The notes beneath the pieces are model-generated. The model worked only from the letters and a program-made list of their open reading frames with translations. It was not told where the DNA came from and made no database searches. From Clostridia bacterium (GTDB lineage: Bacteria > Bacillota > Clostridia > Christensenellales > Aristaeellaceae), in NCBI GenBank assembly GCA_017484085.1, contig JAFUTW010000037.1, positions 1-64,000 on the forward strand: a stretch of 64,000 nt of DNA. Direction: 5' to 3'. The translations under genes and the position numbers were made by a program. This document shows positions 27,166 through 35,013 of this stretch, piece by piece (within the stretch, counting starts at the first letter, position 1; every line of letters starts with the position of its first letter).

Positions 27166-28650
27166 ATGCAGCACCCGAAAAAGGGCATCGACCAGCGCCT
27201 GCGCGCGGCGGCGGACCTTGTACTGAAGACGCTTGCGGATAAAGAAGCGCCGCTTGTCGCGGATGTCGGATGCGACCACGGCTATCTCACCGCTTATCTG
27301 CTGCGGCAGCGGATGGATCTGTCGGTCATCGCCTCGGACATCAGCGGCCCCTCCCTGGCGAAGGCCAGGATGCTCCTCGACCCGGGCATTTACGGCAGCC
27401 GGGTGAAATTCCGGGAAGCGGACGGTCTTGATGCATTAGAAGAGGCGGAAAAGCCGGATTGCATCGTGATGGCGGGCATGGGCGGACGGCTGATCCTGGA
27501 GATGCTGACCCGCAGACAGGAGCGCATCGGCGATGCTCTCCTGGTGCTTCAGGCCAACACTGATATCCCGCTGCTGCGAAGCGGCCTTGCTCAGATGGGC
27601 ATACGCGTCCGGGAGGAAGCGTATGCGGAGGTGAAGGGACGGCAGTACGTCATCCTGCTGTGCGAGAAGGGAGAGGGGCAGCCGCTCACCGAGGGGGAAG
27701 CGCTGCTGGGGGCAAAGGCAGCTGAAGGCGCGCTGGAAGGCCGCCGGCGGTATCTGACGGCGCTGCTTCAGAAGAAACGGGAGGAGCAGCGACTCGCATC
27801 GGCCGGACGCTCGGCAAAGAGCCTGCAGAAAGCTGCGGAATGTGAGACGCAGATCCGGATGATCGAGGAGGAACTGGGAATGAAAGCCTGCACGGTTAAA
27901 GATGTCTGTGAGATGGTCGGCCGCATCGCACCGTACGACACGGCGGAGGAGTGGGACAACGTCGGCCTGCTGGTGGGCAGGGGCGGCGCACCGGTGCACG
28001 CCGTGCTGATTGCTCTCGACCTGACGGAAGCCGTTATCCGGGAAGCCAAGGAACTGGGCTGTGGGGCCGTCGTTACGCATCATCCGCTGATGTTCCACGC
28101 CGTGCGCCGCGTCACGGATGAGAACCGGGAGGGGGAGATGATCCTCCGCCTGGCTGAGCAGGGGATCGCGCACATCGCCGCGCATACCAACCTGGATAAG
28201 GCGCAGGGAGGCGTCAACGATGCGCTGATGGCCGCTGCGGGCGTGCGAAACGTGCGCGGCGAAGGGCTGATCCGGGTCGGAGACTTGGAGGGCAGGATGT
28301 CCTTCGGTGAACTCAGCGAACGGCTTAAAGCCGCTCTTGGCGCGCAAATCCGCACCTACGGATCGCCGGAGAAAATCGTACATGTGCTGGGCTGCTGCAG
28401 CGGCGCAGGCGGTTCTGAATACAGGAAAGCCATGGCGCTTGGCGCCGACTGCTTCCTCACCGGCGAGATTCGGCAGCACGAGGCGCTGGATGCGCTCCAT
28501 GACGGCTGCCCTGTCATAGAAGCCGGCCATTACGAGACGGAACGCCCGGTTTGTGCCGCGCTCTGCGACGCTTTACAAAAAGAGGCGGATACGCTACAAT
28601 ATAAGGTAACATTTTTCTGCTCAGGCGTGGATCCGTTTGAGCGCGGCTGA
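27166..28650 (+). CDS. TrmK-Nif3 fusion: tRNA m1A22 methyltransferase plus Nif3/YqfO-like protein
   Basis: Two proteins that are separate neighbours after sigA in Bacillus (TrmK and YqfO) are joined in one 494-residue frame. The N-terminal part (about 1-235) is TrmK-like: the SAM-binding motif VADVGCDHGYL, MAGMGGRLI, and a C-terminal coiled region. The C-terminal part (about 239-494) is Nif3-like: WDNVGLLVG, THHPLMF, AAHTNLD, GEIRQHEALDA and EAGHYETER supply a dinuclear metal site. It is shorter than YqfO because the inserted PII-like domain is missing. An internal AGGAGG plus ATG at 27866-27882 falls exactly at the junction. SD GGGAGGA precedes ATG 27166. Confidence 0.9.
   Translation: MQHPKKGIDQRLRAAADLVLKTLADKEAPLVADVGCDHGYLTAYLLRQRMDLSVIASDISGPSLAKARMLLDPGIYGSRVKFREADGLDALEEAEKPDCIVMAGMGGRLILEMLTRRQERIGDALLVLQANTDIPLLRSGLAQMGIRVREEAYAEVKGRQYVILLCEKGEGQPLTEGEALLGAKAAEGALEGRRRYLTALLQKKREEQRLASAGRSAKSLQKAAECETQIRMIEEELGMKACTVKDVCEMVGRIAPYDTAEEWDNVGLLVGRGGAPVHAVLIALDLTEAVIREAKELGCGAVVTHHPLMFHAVRRVTDENREGEMILRLAEQGIAHIAAHTNLDKAQGGVNDALMAAAGVRNVRGEGLIRVGDLEGRMSFGELSERLKAALGAQIRTYGSPEKIVHVLGCCSGAGGSEYRKAMALGADCFLTGEIRQHEALDALHDGCPVIEAGHYETERPVCAALCDALQKEADTLQYKVTFFCSGVDPFERG
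27866..27882 (+). promoter_or_regulatory. Internal ribosome-binding site and ATG at the TrmK/Nif3 junction
   Basis: AGGAGG at 27866-27871 lies 8 bases before an in-frame ATG at 27880. This could start a free Nif3-like protein of about 256 residues (MKACTVKDVCEMV...) from the fused message. The motif also encodes EEE residues in the linker, so the match may be partly coincidental. Confidence 0.5.
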
Positions 28651-28666
28651 TGAGGAGGGCCTGATT

Positions 28667-29386
28667 TTGGAACAGCAATTCGAGCTTTTGCGCAAATACC
28701 AGTCCGTGGATATGGAGCTGGAGCGGTACGAGAAGGAAATGCGCGCCAGCAACAACCGGAAAGAGCTTTTAAAATACCGTGATTTTTTACTTGAACAGCA
28801 GACGCTGCTCAAAAAGATCGGCAGCGAGGTGGAGGTCATGGGAGACCGCGCCGAAGCGCTGGCAGACGAGGTTGAGCGGCTGAATACCGCGGTCGGCGAA
28901 GCGGCTGCGCTGTTTGAGACGGACAAGCCGGCGGATGCGGAGCAGGCGGAGGCGCAGATCGCGTCGCTGCAGAAACTGCTCGGCACCATTACCCGGTATG
29001 AGTCTGAGATCGCGAAGCTCCGCAAGGACGCGGATGCCAGAGACAGGCTCCAGCACGAGGTGCGGGTGCGGGCTGCGAAAGCGCGCGCCGAGTTTGACCG
29101 CATCAAGGTGCTTTATGACGAGGAGTACAAGAATGCCTCTGTCAAACTGGAAGAGCTGCAGAAGAAGGTGGCCGAAGAGGAGAAGAATATCCCCGCGCCG
29201 CTGCTTGAGAAGTACAAGACGATCAAGCGCCATTCTTCGCCGCCCGTGACGACGATCCACGACGGGCGCTGCGGCGGCTGCAACACACAGCTCCCGGCTG
29301 CGGACATGGACAAGATCCGTACCGGCGCCCCTTACGTGGAGTGCGAAAACTGCGGGCGCATCATCCTGGTGGCGGACGAGGCCTGA
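28667..29386 (+). CDS. Coiled-coil zinc-ribbon protein (zf-RING_7/DUF164 type)
   Basis: A 239-residue protein with a long helical coiled coil (about 5-180, rich in Glu/Lys/Ala) and a C-terminal zinc ribbon: CGGC and CENC (about 200-230) around TQLPAADMDKIRTGAPYVE. The family is widespread and thought to bind nucleic acids, but no firm function is known. In many Firmicutes it follows the Nif3 gene, as here. TTG 28667 is chosen because AGGAGG lies 8 bases upstream, just after the previous stop; an upstream in-frame TTG at 28637 lies within the fused gene. Confidence 0.88.
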   Translation: MEQQFELLRKYQSVDMELERYEKEMRASNNRKELLKYRDFLLEQQTLLKKIGSEVEVMGDRAEALADEVERLNTAVGEAAALFETDKPADAEQAEAQIASLQKLLGTITRYESEIAKLRKDADARDRLQHEVRVRAAKARAEFDRIKVLYDEEYKNASVKLEELQKKVAEEEKNIPAPLLEKYKTIKRHSSPPVTTIHDGRCGGCNTQLPAADMDKIRTGAPYVECENCGRIILVADEA

Positions 29387-29397
29387 ACGGTTTCCGG

Positions 29398-29426
29398 TTG
29401 ACAGGAGGGCCGCAAACTGCTATAGT
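29398..29426 (+). promoter_or_regulatory. Consensus-like promoter of rnpB
   Basis: TTGACA (29398-29403), 17 bp, TATAGT (29421-29426). The P1 stem of the RNA begins 10 bases later, a fitting transcription start. Confidence 0.9.
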
Positions 29427-29435
29427 AGCGTGCGG

Positions 29436-29766
29436 TGTGAGGCTGTCGGGCGGCCGCGCGCAGCAGCGTGAGGAAAGTCCGAGCTCCGCAGGGCAGGGCG
29501 CCGGGTAACACCCGGCGGGGGCGACCCCAGGGAAAGTGCAACAGAGAGATACCGCATGGCGACATGTAAGGGTGGAAAGGTGAGGTAAGAGCTCACCCGC
29601 GGCATGGCGACTTGTCCGCGATGTAAACCCCGTCCGGAGCAAGAAACGAAAGAGCGTTTGAGACGGCCCGTCAAGCTCTCAGGATTTCGCTGGAGCCCAT
29701 ACGGCAACGATGGGACTAGATAGATGACCGCCGAATACAGAACTCGGCTTACAGACAGCGCTCACA
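29436..29766 (+). ncRNA. rnpB: RNase P RNA, bacterial type A
   Basis: The catalytic RNA that trims 5' leaders from tRNA precursors. Recognisable conserved elements in order: GAGGAAAGTCC near the 5' end, CAGGGCAGGGCGCCGGGTAAC, AAGTGCAACAGAGA, GGTAAGAGCTCACC, GATGTAAACCCC and GACTAGATAGATGACCGCC before the 3' end. The P1 helix forms between TGTGAGGCTGTC (29436) and GACAGCGCTCACA (ends 29766) with one bulge. Its length of about 331 nt is slightly below typical. It has its own promoter and terminator. Confidence 0.95.
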
Positions 29767-29770
29767 GCGA

Positions 29771-29801
29771 TAACGGCAGGTTTCCTGCCGTTTCTTTTTT
29801 T
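29771..29801 (+). terminator. rnpB terminator
   Basis: AACGGCAGG / CCTGCCGTT perfect stem with a TTT loop, followed by TCTTTTTTT. Confidence 0.93.
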
Positions 29802-29882
29802 GCCGCGGAACGGGGCTCCCGGCAAACCGGGGCGGCGGCCTGCATGTGTTTTTCGGAGCGCAAACTTTACCGGGCATTCCTC

Positions 29883-29911
29883 TTGCGCACCACCCATGAG
29901 TGATGTATAAT
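29883..29911 (+). promoter_or_regulatory. Sigma-A promoter of zinc-knuckle gene
   Basis: TTGCGC (29883-29888), 17 bp, TATAAT (29906-29911), 74 bases before the GTG start of the next gene. Confidence 0.75.
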
Positions 29912-29984
29912 GTGCGGCGAAATTGAGGCCGGCGGCCGCCGGTGTGGCGGGAAGGCCATCACCAAATCAAAGGGAGTGTAAGCT

Positions 29985-30383
29985 GTGGGTTTCATTAAGT
30001 GCCCAAGGTGTGAACTGAACTATATACGCGAAGAGGAACAGTATTGTCCTGTTTGCAAGCGGGAAATGCGCGGAGAAGAGCAGGACGATTATGCGGAGCT
30101 CTGCTCCATCTGCAATGAGAATCCTGTTATGCCGGGGAAGGATGTCTGCTACGCCTGCTATAAGGAAATGTCCAACCAGGATGCGGTGGACGAGGAACAG
30201 CAGGATGAGGTCGAAGCTGACACCACTGACGACATGGAGATAGAAGACGTCGACGATATGGAAGACCTGCCGATGGATGAGATCGGCCAGGGCCTGCCGG
30301 CAGAGATGGGGGAGCAGCTGTCACTGGAAGAGGAACAGAGCAGAGAAGCCGAGCAGGATGACGAAGAGGAAGAGGACGAGTAA
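29985..30383 (+). CDS. Acidic zinc-knuckle small protein, unknown
   Basis: The 132-residue protein begins with two matching CxxC-x11-CxxC zinc knuckles: CPRC ... CPVC (6-24) and CSIC ... CYAC (about 41-59). The remaining 70 residues are strongly acidic (EEEQQDEVE, DDMEIEDVDDMEDL, ending DDEEEEDE), probably disordered. The GTG start has AGGGAG about 10 bases upstream. Such a layout suggests a zinc-dependent protein- or nucleic-acid-contact domain with a charged tail, but no known family is recognised. It has its own promoter and is followed 26 bases later by a metallophosphoesterase. Confidence 0.8.
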   Translation: MGFIKCPRCELNYIREEEQYCPVCKREMRGEEQDDYAELCSICNENPVMPGKDVCYACYKEMSNQDAVDEEQQDEVEADTTDDMEIEDVDDMEDLPMDEIGQGLPAEMGEQLSLEEEQSREAEQDDEEEEDE

Positions 30384-30409
30384 ATCTGCCGGCCGCAAAG
30401 GGGATTTCT

Positions 30410-31114
30410 TTGGAAATATGGGCAATCGGTGATCTGCACCTGCCCGGAGGCGGCATCAAGCCGATGGACGTCTTCGGCCCGCAGTGGAAGGATCATTTTG
30501 AAAAGATCCGCAAGGATTGGAATGAGAAGGTTCAGCCGGAGGATGTCGTGCTCATCCCCGGCGATATTTCGTGGGCGATGCAGCTGGATGACGCGCTGAC
30601 TGATTTAAGGCAGATCGCCGAGCTGCCCGGGCGTATCCTGCTCCTCCGCGGGAATCACGACTACTGGTGGTCGTCGCTGACACAGCTGCGCCAAAGACTG
30701 CCGCAGGATATGTATGCGCTGCAGAACGACGCGCTCGTACTGGACGGCGTCGTCTTCTGCGGGACGCGAGGCTGGAATATTCCGATCGGACAGGATGCGG
30801 ATGAACAGACGGTGAAGATTTACAACCGCGAGGTCGGGCGGCTGGAACTCTCCCTGAAGGAAGCCCGCAGGCGGTCGGAGGATGGGCCGGTCATCGCCAT
30901 GATGCACTATCCGCCGCTGTATCCCGAGTGTCAGGAGACCGGTTTTACAAAGCTGCTTTCAGAGTACGGGGTCGTACGGTGTGTGTACGGCCATCTTCAC
31001 GGGCCGAGCATCCGGCGCGGTTTCCTGGGGAGGGCAGGGGGCGTGCGCTACGACCTGGTTTCCTGTGATGCGCTGCATTTTCAATTAAAAAATATTTCAC
31101 TTAACCAAAGCTGA
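30410..31114 (+). CDS. Calcineurin-like metallophosphoesterase
   Basis: A 234-residue cytoplasmic phosphoesterase of the calcineurin superfamily with the full metal motif set: GDLHL (7-11), GDISWAM (about 50-56), RGNHDYWW (about 80-87), MHYPP and GHLHG. TTG 30410 is used, with AAGGGGA 6 bases upstream. The substrate cannot be predicted; relatives are annotated only as phosphohydrolases. It is probably cotranscribed with the zinc-knuckle gene. A terminator follows. Confidence 0.9.
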   Translation: MEIWAIGDLHLPGGGIKPMDVFGPQWKDHFEKIRKDWNEKVQPEDVVLIPGDISWAMQLDDALTDLRQIAELPGRILLLRGNHDYWWSSLTQLRQRLPQDMYALQNDALVLDGVVFCGTRGWNIPIGQDADEQTVKIYNREVGRLELSLKEARRRSEDGPVIAMMHYPPLYPECQETGFTKLLSEYGVVRCVYGHLHGPSIRRGFLGRAGGVRYDLVSCDALHFQLKNISLNQS

Positions 31115-31164
31115 ACTTATTATTCGAACATACAGAAAACTACCGGTTGGGTACCGGAAATGCT

Positions 31165-31199
31165 GAGAACGCAAGGACTTGTCCCTGCGTTCTTTTTTT
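31165..31199 (+). terminator. Terminator after metallophosphoesterase
   Basis: AGAACGCAAGGA / TCCCTGCGTTCT stem with a CTTG loop and a run of seven T. It is separated from the stop codon by about 50 bases. Confidence 0.9.
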
Positions 31200-31288
31200 G
31201 TTCCGAAAGTCTTAAATACTGTGGAAAAGTTATTTCGCAACTGTTACGGAGGAGCCGAGAATTTAGCAAAATCTTCATGGAGAGGTTC

Positions 31289-31317
31289 TTGAAAAGTGGA
31301 GCAAAATGGTGTAAAGT
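31289..31317 (+). promoter_or_regulatory. Promoter of mraZ
   Basis: TTGAAA (31289-31294), 17 bp, TAAAGT (31312-31317). It overlaps the MraZ-box-like repeats, as expected for autoregulation. Confidence 0.65.
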
Positions 31318-31331
31318 ATCTCAAAAGGGTG
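31296..31331 (+). promoter_or_regulatory. MraZ-box-like repeats, 10-bp period
   Basis: GTGGAG (31296), ATGGTG (31306), a degenerate GTATCT (31316) and AGGGTG (31326) are spaced exactly 10 bp apart, one helical turn. MraZ is known to bind such TGG-core direct repeats upstream of its own gene. Confidence 0.6.
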
Positions 31332-31365
31332 AAAAATGGAAGGAAAAAGGGAGGCGATTGATCGG

Positions 31366-31809
31366 ATGGCATTTTCTGGATCGTTTGATCATTCGCTGGA
31401 CGGAAAAGGCCGGGCCATCATTCCGTCTTCCTTCAGAGAGGCTTTGGGAGAGGATTTCACCATCACCATTAACCCGACCAAGACAGCGGTTGCCGTCTAT
31501 CCCAAGGAAGTATGGGCCAGCCAGCTGGAGCGCCTCTCCCACATCAACCCGATGGACAAGGTCGGCTTGCAGTATGAGCGCTATCTGATGAGCGTTTCCT
31601 TTTCAGGCAACAACATCGACGCGCAGGGCCGGGTGCTGATCCCTGCAAAGCTGAGATCGAAGATCGGGCTGTCGAGGGACGTCGTCTTCGTCGGCCTCAA
31701 CCATTACATAGAGATTTGGGATGCCGAGGTCTACGCGAAGATGGAGCGTGAGACTGAGGAAAGCTTTGAAAACCTGGTGGACTACATTTACGAAAAGTAT
31801 CCGGAGTAA
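31366..31809 (+). CDS. mraZ: Transcriptional regulator MraZ
   Basis: MraZ is the DNA-binding autorepressor that opens division/cell-wall clusters. The 147-residue protein has two SpoVT/AbrB-like repeats: FDHSLDGKGRAIIPSSFRE (about 6-24) and NNIDAQGRVLIPAKLR (about 80-95), both with the DxKGR/DxxGR core. ATG 31366 gives the usual family N-terminus and has GGGAGG 11 bases upstream; ATG 31336 would add ten unconserved residues and sits only about 19 bases from the -10. The usual next gene, rsmH, is absent. Confidence 0.95.
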   Translation: MAFSGSFDHSLDGKGRAIIPSSFREALGEDFTITINPTKTAVAVYPKEVWASQLERLSHINPMDKVGLQYERYLMSVSFSGNNIDAQGRVLIPAKLRSKIGLSRDVVFVGLNHYIEIWDAEVYAKMERETEESFENLVDYIYEKYPE

Positions 31810-31847
31810 ACAGGACGTGACGCCGGAAATGAAAGGAGGGGACAGCT

Positions 31848-32495
31848 GTGGCATACCAGAGAGGGGCAAAGCGGTCTGTCTCCCGTTTTGTTTCGGCAGG
31901 ATACACGGATGAAAGCGAACTGTATATCGAGAAGACGCGCGCGGGCTCTGCCGCAGACAGGCTCCGCGACCTGAACCGGCGAGGCTATGCCGCAAAGGCG
32001 GAAGCACCCGATCCCGTACTGGAGTTCTCCGCGGCACGGCCGCAGCTCCGCCGGAACGGCGCAGCTGCGGTCGAAAAGGAGAGCTTTGCGGCTTACTGGA
32101 TCCGCTCTGCCAGGGAGGACAGGGGAGCGGCGATGCTGTGCGCCCTGCTTCTGTGCGCAGTGGTCTTCCTCGGCTGCGTCTGGGGGGCCAAAGGCGTAAA
32201 GGGCGCGCAGAACCGCAGCTCGATCGAGGCCTTCAATACGGCGACGGTGGCGCTGATCCGGGAAAACGAAGCACTGGCTGCAAAGCTGCAGCAGGCGCAG
32301 AACGGAGAACGCATCCGCAATCGGGCGCAGAACGAACTGGGCATGCTCCGCAGGGAGAGGGCCAAAACGGAAAAGATCTACATCCAGCTTCCGGAGGACA
32401 TGGCGGCGTCGGAGAGCGAGGCTGCGGCAGAACCGCGCTTTGAGTTCCTCGATGTCATGCTGGGGCTGCTGGAAATGCTGCACATCGGCGGCTGA
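31848..32495 (+). CDS. FtsL-like septum protein
   Basis: The 215-residue bitopic protein has a 93-residue basic cytoplasmic part, one membrane span (about 94-114, AAMLCALLLCAVVFLGCVWG) and an extracytoplasmic coiled coil (about 120-170). Position between mraZ and murE, topology and coiled coil match FtsL/DivIC-type divisome proteins, whose sequences diverge strongly. It is longer than usual FtsL (about 120 residues) because of the N-terminal extension. The GTG start has AAGGAGG about 8 bases upstream. No penicillin-binding protein gene follows. Confidence 0.72.
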   Translation: MAYQRGAKRSVSRFVSAGYTDESELYIEKTRAGSAADRLRDLNRRGYAAKAEAPDPVLEFSAARPQLRRNGAAAVEKESFAAYWIRSAREDRGAAMLCALLLCAVVFLGCVWGAKGVKGAQNRSSIEAFNTATVALIRENEALAAKLQQAQNGERIRNRAQNELGMLRRERAKTEKIYIQLPEDMAASESEAAAEPRFEFLDVMLGLLEMLHIGG

Positions 32496-32534
32496 ACCGG
32501 TCTGCGGCACGCGTATTCTTCAGTCAACAGGAGG

Positions 32535-34028
32535 ATGAACATGTATCTCTCTTTGCTTACCGCAAATCTCCCTGAAATGACAGGGCGAACCTCCAAGAGG
32601 GATGTCGATATCGAGACACTGACGGCGGATTCCAGGACACAGTGCAAAAACGGCCTTTTTTTCTGTATCCGCGGCGCGAAATCGGACGCGCATGACTTTG
32701 CCCCGCAAGCGATTGAAAACGGATGCCGCGCGCTCGTTGTCGAGCGCGCGCTTCCGCTGTCCTGCCCGCAGATCATCGTAACGGATGTGCGCGCGGCGAT
32801 GGCAAGGATGGCGGCCGCCTTCTACGGCCATCCGGAGCGGAAACTGAAGCTGATCGGCATCACGGGGACGAAGGGCAAGACGACGACGACCTATCTGCTC
32901 AAGAGCATCCTGGAACAGGCCGGCATGGCCTGCGGCATCATCGGGACGACCGGCTGCATTGCCGGCAAGACGAAGCTGCCCAGCAAGCTGACGACGCCGG
33001 ACCCGATCGAGATGTTTTCGATCCTCTCCATCATGGCGAACGCCGGGGTGGAGGTCGTATGTATGGAAGTATCGGCGCATGCGCTCTATCTGAGGAAGCT
33101 GGAGGGCGTCGTCTTTGAGGCGGCGGCTTATACCAATCTGTCGCAGGACCACCTGGACTTCTTCGGCACGATGGAAAATTACTTCCGAGCCAAAAAGCTC
33201 CTCTTCCGCGACGGGATGGTGAAAAACGCGGTACTGAATGTGGACGAAGAAACGACGGAGCGCATCCTGGGCGACGTCAGCTGCCCGCTGCTGACCTACG
33301 GCATCAGCAGCAAGGCGGATGTATTTGCCAGGGATATCGAGATCACGGAGAGCGGTGTGTCTTTTACGCTGAGCCTCCGGGATCTTCACACCGCGCGTGT
33401 GCATCTGCTGCTGACGGGTATGTTCAACGTTTACAACGCGCTGGCCGCAGCATCCTTGTCGATGATCCTCGGCGCTTCGCTGGAGGACATTCAAAGGGGC
33501 CTGGAGGGCGTGGTTTCCGTGCCTGGACGCGTGGAAATGCTGAAAACAGACACTCCGTACCGCATCATCCTGGACTACAGCCATTCACCGGACGCGCTGG
33601 AGAATATCCTGCACACAGTGCGCGAATTCTGCCGCGGGCGCATCCTGCTCGTGTTCGGCTGCGGCGGCGACCGTGACAAAGGCAAACGCCCCATGATGGG
33701 CGAGATCGCCGGGCGGCTGGCTGACTATTCGATCCTGACCAGCGACAACCCGCGGTTTGAAGACCCGATGGCGATACTGGCCTCGATCGAGGAAGGCATA
33801 AAGCCGACCAATGCCGCCTATGAGATCATCGAAAACCGCAGGGAAGCCATCCGGCAGGCCATGGAGATGGCGGTCGGCGGGGATATCGTCGTGCTGGCCG
33901 GCAAGGGACACGAAACCTATCAGGATATTCAGGGTGTCAAGCATCCGTTTGATGAAAAGGTGGTTGTGGCGGAAGTCCTGCAGGAGATAGCTGCTGAGAC
34001 GGGCGCGCACGGCCCGGAGGGGGACTGA
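32535..34028 (+). CDS. murE: UDP-MurNAc-L-Ala-D-Glu ligase MurE, meso-DAP type
   Basis: Adds the third amino acid to the peptidoglycan precursor in the cytoplasm. The 497-residue protein has the Mur-ligase P-loop GTKGKTTT (about 111-118), the central domain with SAHAL and HLDFFGTM, and a C-terminal domain with DNPRFEDP (about 405-412). DNPR is the motif of enzymes that add meso-diaminopimelate, not lysine. SD AGGAGG precedes ATG 32535. It ends 2 bases before mraY. Confidence 0.96.
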   Translation: MNMYLSLLTANLPEMTGRTSKRDVDIETLTADSRTQCKNGLFFCIRGAKSDAHDFAPQAIENGCRALVVERALPLSCPQIIVTDVRAAMARMAAAFYGHPERKLKLIGITGTKGKTTTTYLLKSILEQAGMACGIIGTTGCIAGKTKLPSKLTTPDPIEMFSILSIMANAGVEVVCMEVSAHALYLRKLEGVVFEAAAYTNLSQDHLDFFGTMENYFRAKKLLFRDGMVKNAVLNVDEETTERILGDVSCPLLTYGISSKADVFARDIEITESGVSFTLSLRDLHTARVHLLLTGMFNVYNALAAASLSMILGASLEDIQRGLEGVVSVPGRVEMLKTDTPYRIILDYSHSPDALENILHTVREFCRGRILLVFGCGGDRDKGKRPMMGEIAGRLADYSILTSDNPRFEDPMAILASIEEGIKPTNAAYEIIENRREAIRQAMEMAVGGDIVVLAGKGHETYQDIQGVKHPFDEKVVVAEVLQEIAAETGAHGPEGD

Positions 34029-34030
34029 AC

Positions 34031-35002
34031 ATGATCGTACGAATGGGGCTGGCGCTGCTTGCGGCCTTTGCGGGCGGGGCGGTTCTGGGGAAACTGCTTC
34101 TGCCGGTGCTCTACAGGCTGAAATTCGGCCAGAACATCTATGAACTGGCGCCGGAGGCACACAAGAAAAAACAGGGTACGCCGATCATGGGCGGCCTTGT
34201 CATTGCGCTGGCGGGCTTCGCCGCGGCGCTGCTCTTCTGTAAATATGACGCGCAGGGGGTAAGCCTGCTGCTTGCGTTTTTCATCCTTGCGTTTGGCAAC
34301 CTTCTGATCGGTTTTGCGGATGACATGACCAAGATCCGCAGGGGCAAAAACGGCGGGCTCTCTCCCAAGCAGAAGCTTGCCGTGCAGACGGTTCTGGCGC
34401 TGCTTTTTTCAATCTGGTGCAGCCGGCAGAGCGCCGTGGGGACGGCGATTGAGATCCCCTTCCTCCATGCGCAGCTGGATCTGGGACTGCTGTATGTGCC
34501 GCTGATGACCTTCGTCATCGTGGGCACGACGAACAGCGCCAATCTGCTCGACGGGCTGGACGGCCTTCTGTCATCGGTGTCAATGGTGGACTTCATCACG
34601 CTGGGCGTCCTCTGTGTGCTGGCGGGAAAGGAGAACCTGGGCATCGGCTGCGCCGCGCTGTGCGGCGGCTGCATGGCTTTCCTGCTGTACAATGCGTATC
34701 CGGCCAGGATGTTCATGGGCGATACCGGCTCCATGTTCATCGGCGGCGCGGTCTCGGCGGCCGCCGTTCTCCTGCGGCAGCCGCTGCTGCTCATCCTCAT
34801 CGCCTTCTGGATGATGATGTCCAGCGTATCGGACCTTATCCAGTTTGCGTATTTCCGTGCGACGCATGGGAAGCGGATCTTCCGCATGGCGCCGATCCAT
34901 CACCATTTTGAACTGGGCGGCATGCACGAGGCAAAAATCGTCATGATGTATCTGGTCACCACCCTGGCGCTCTGTGTGCTGGCGCTGCTGGGCGCGGCGT
35001 GA
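34031..35002 (+). CDS. mraY: Phospho-MurNAc-pentapeptide transferase MraY
   Basis: Makes lipid I at the inner membrane from UDP-MurNAc-pentapeptide and undecaprenyl phosphate. The 323-residue protein has about ten membrane spans and the catalytic motifs FADDMTK, NSANLLDGLDGL, FMGDTGS and APIHHHFEL. It directly follows murE and overlaps the region just before murD. Confidence 0.97.
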   Translation: MIVRMGLALLAAFAGGAVLGKLLLPVLYRLKFGQNIYELAPEAHKKKQGTPIMGGLVIALAGFAAALLFCKYDAQGVSLLLAFFILAFGNLLIGFADDMTKIRRGKNGGLSPKQKLAVQTVLALLFSIWCSRQSAVGTAIEIPFLHAQLDLGLLYVPLMTFVIVGTTNSANLLDGLDGLLSSVSMVDFITLGVLCVLAGKENLGIGCAALCGGCMAFLLYNAYPARMFMGDTGSMFIGGAVSAAAVLLRQPLLLILIAFWMMMSSVSDLIQFAYFRATHGKRIFRMAPIHHHFELGGMHEAKIVMMYLVTTLALCVLALLGAA

Positions 35003-35013
35003 GGAGGATGGAT

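Noticed and set aside
31336-31365. ATG 31336 as mraZ start
   Set aside because: It sits about 19 bases from the -10 and adds ten residues not seen in MraZ; ATG 31366 gives the standard N-terminus.
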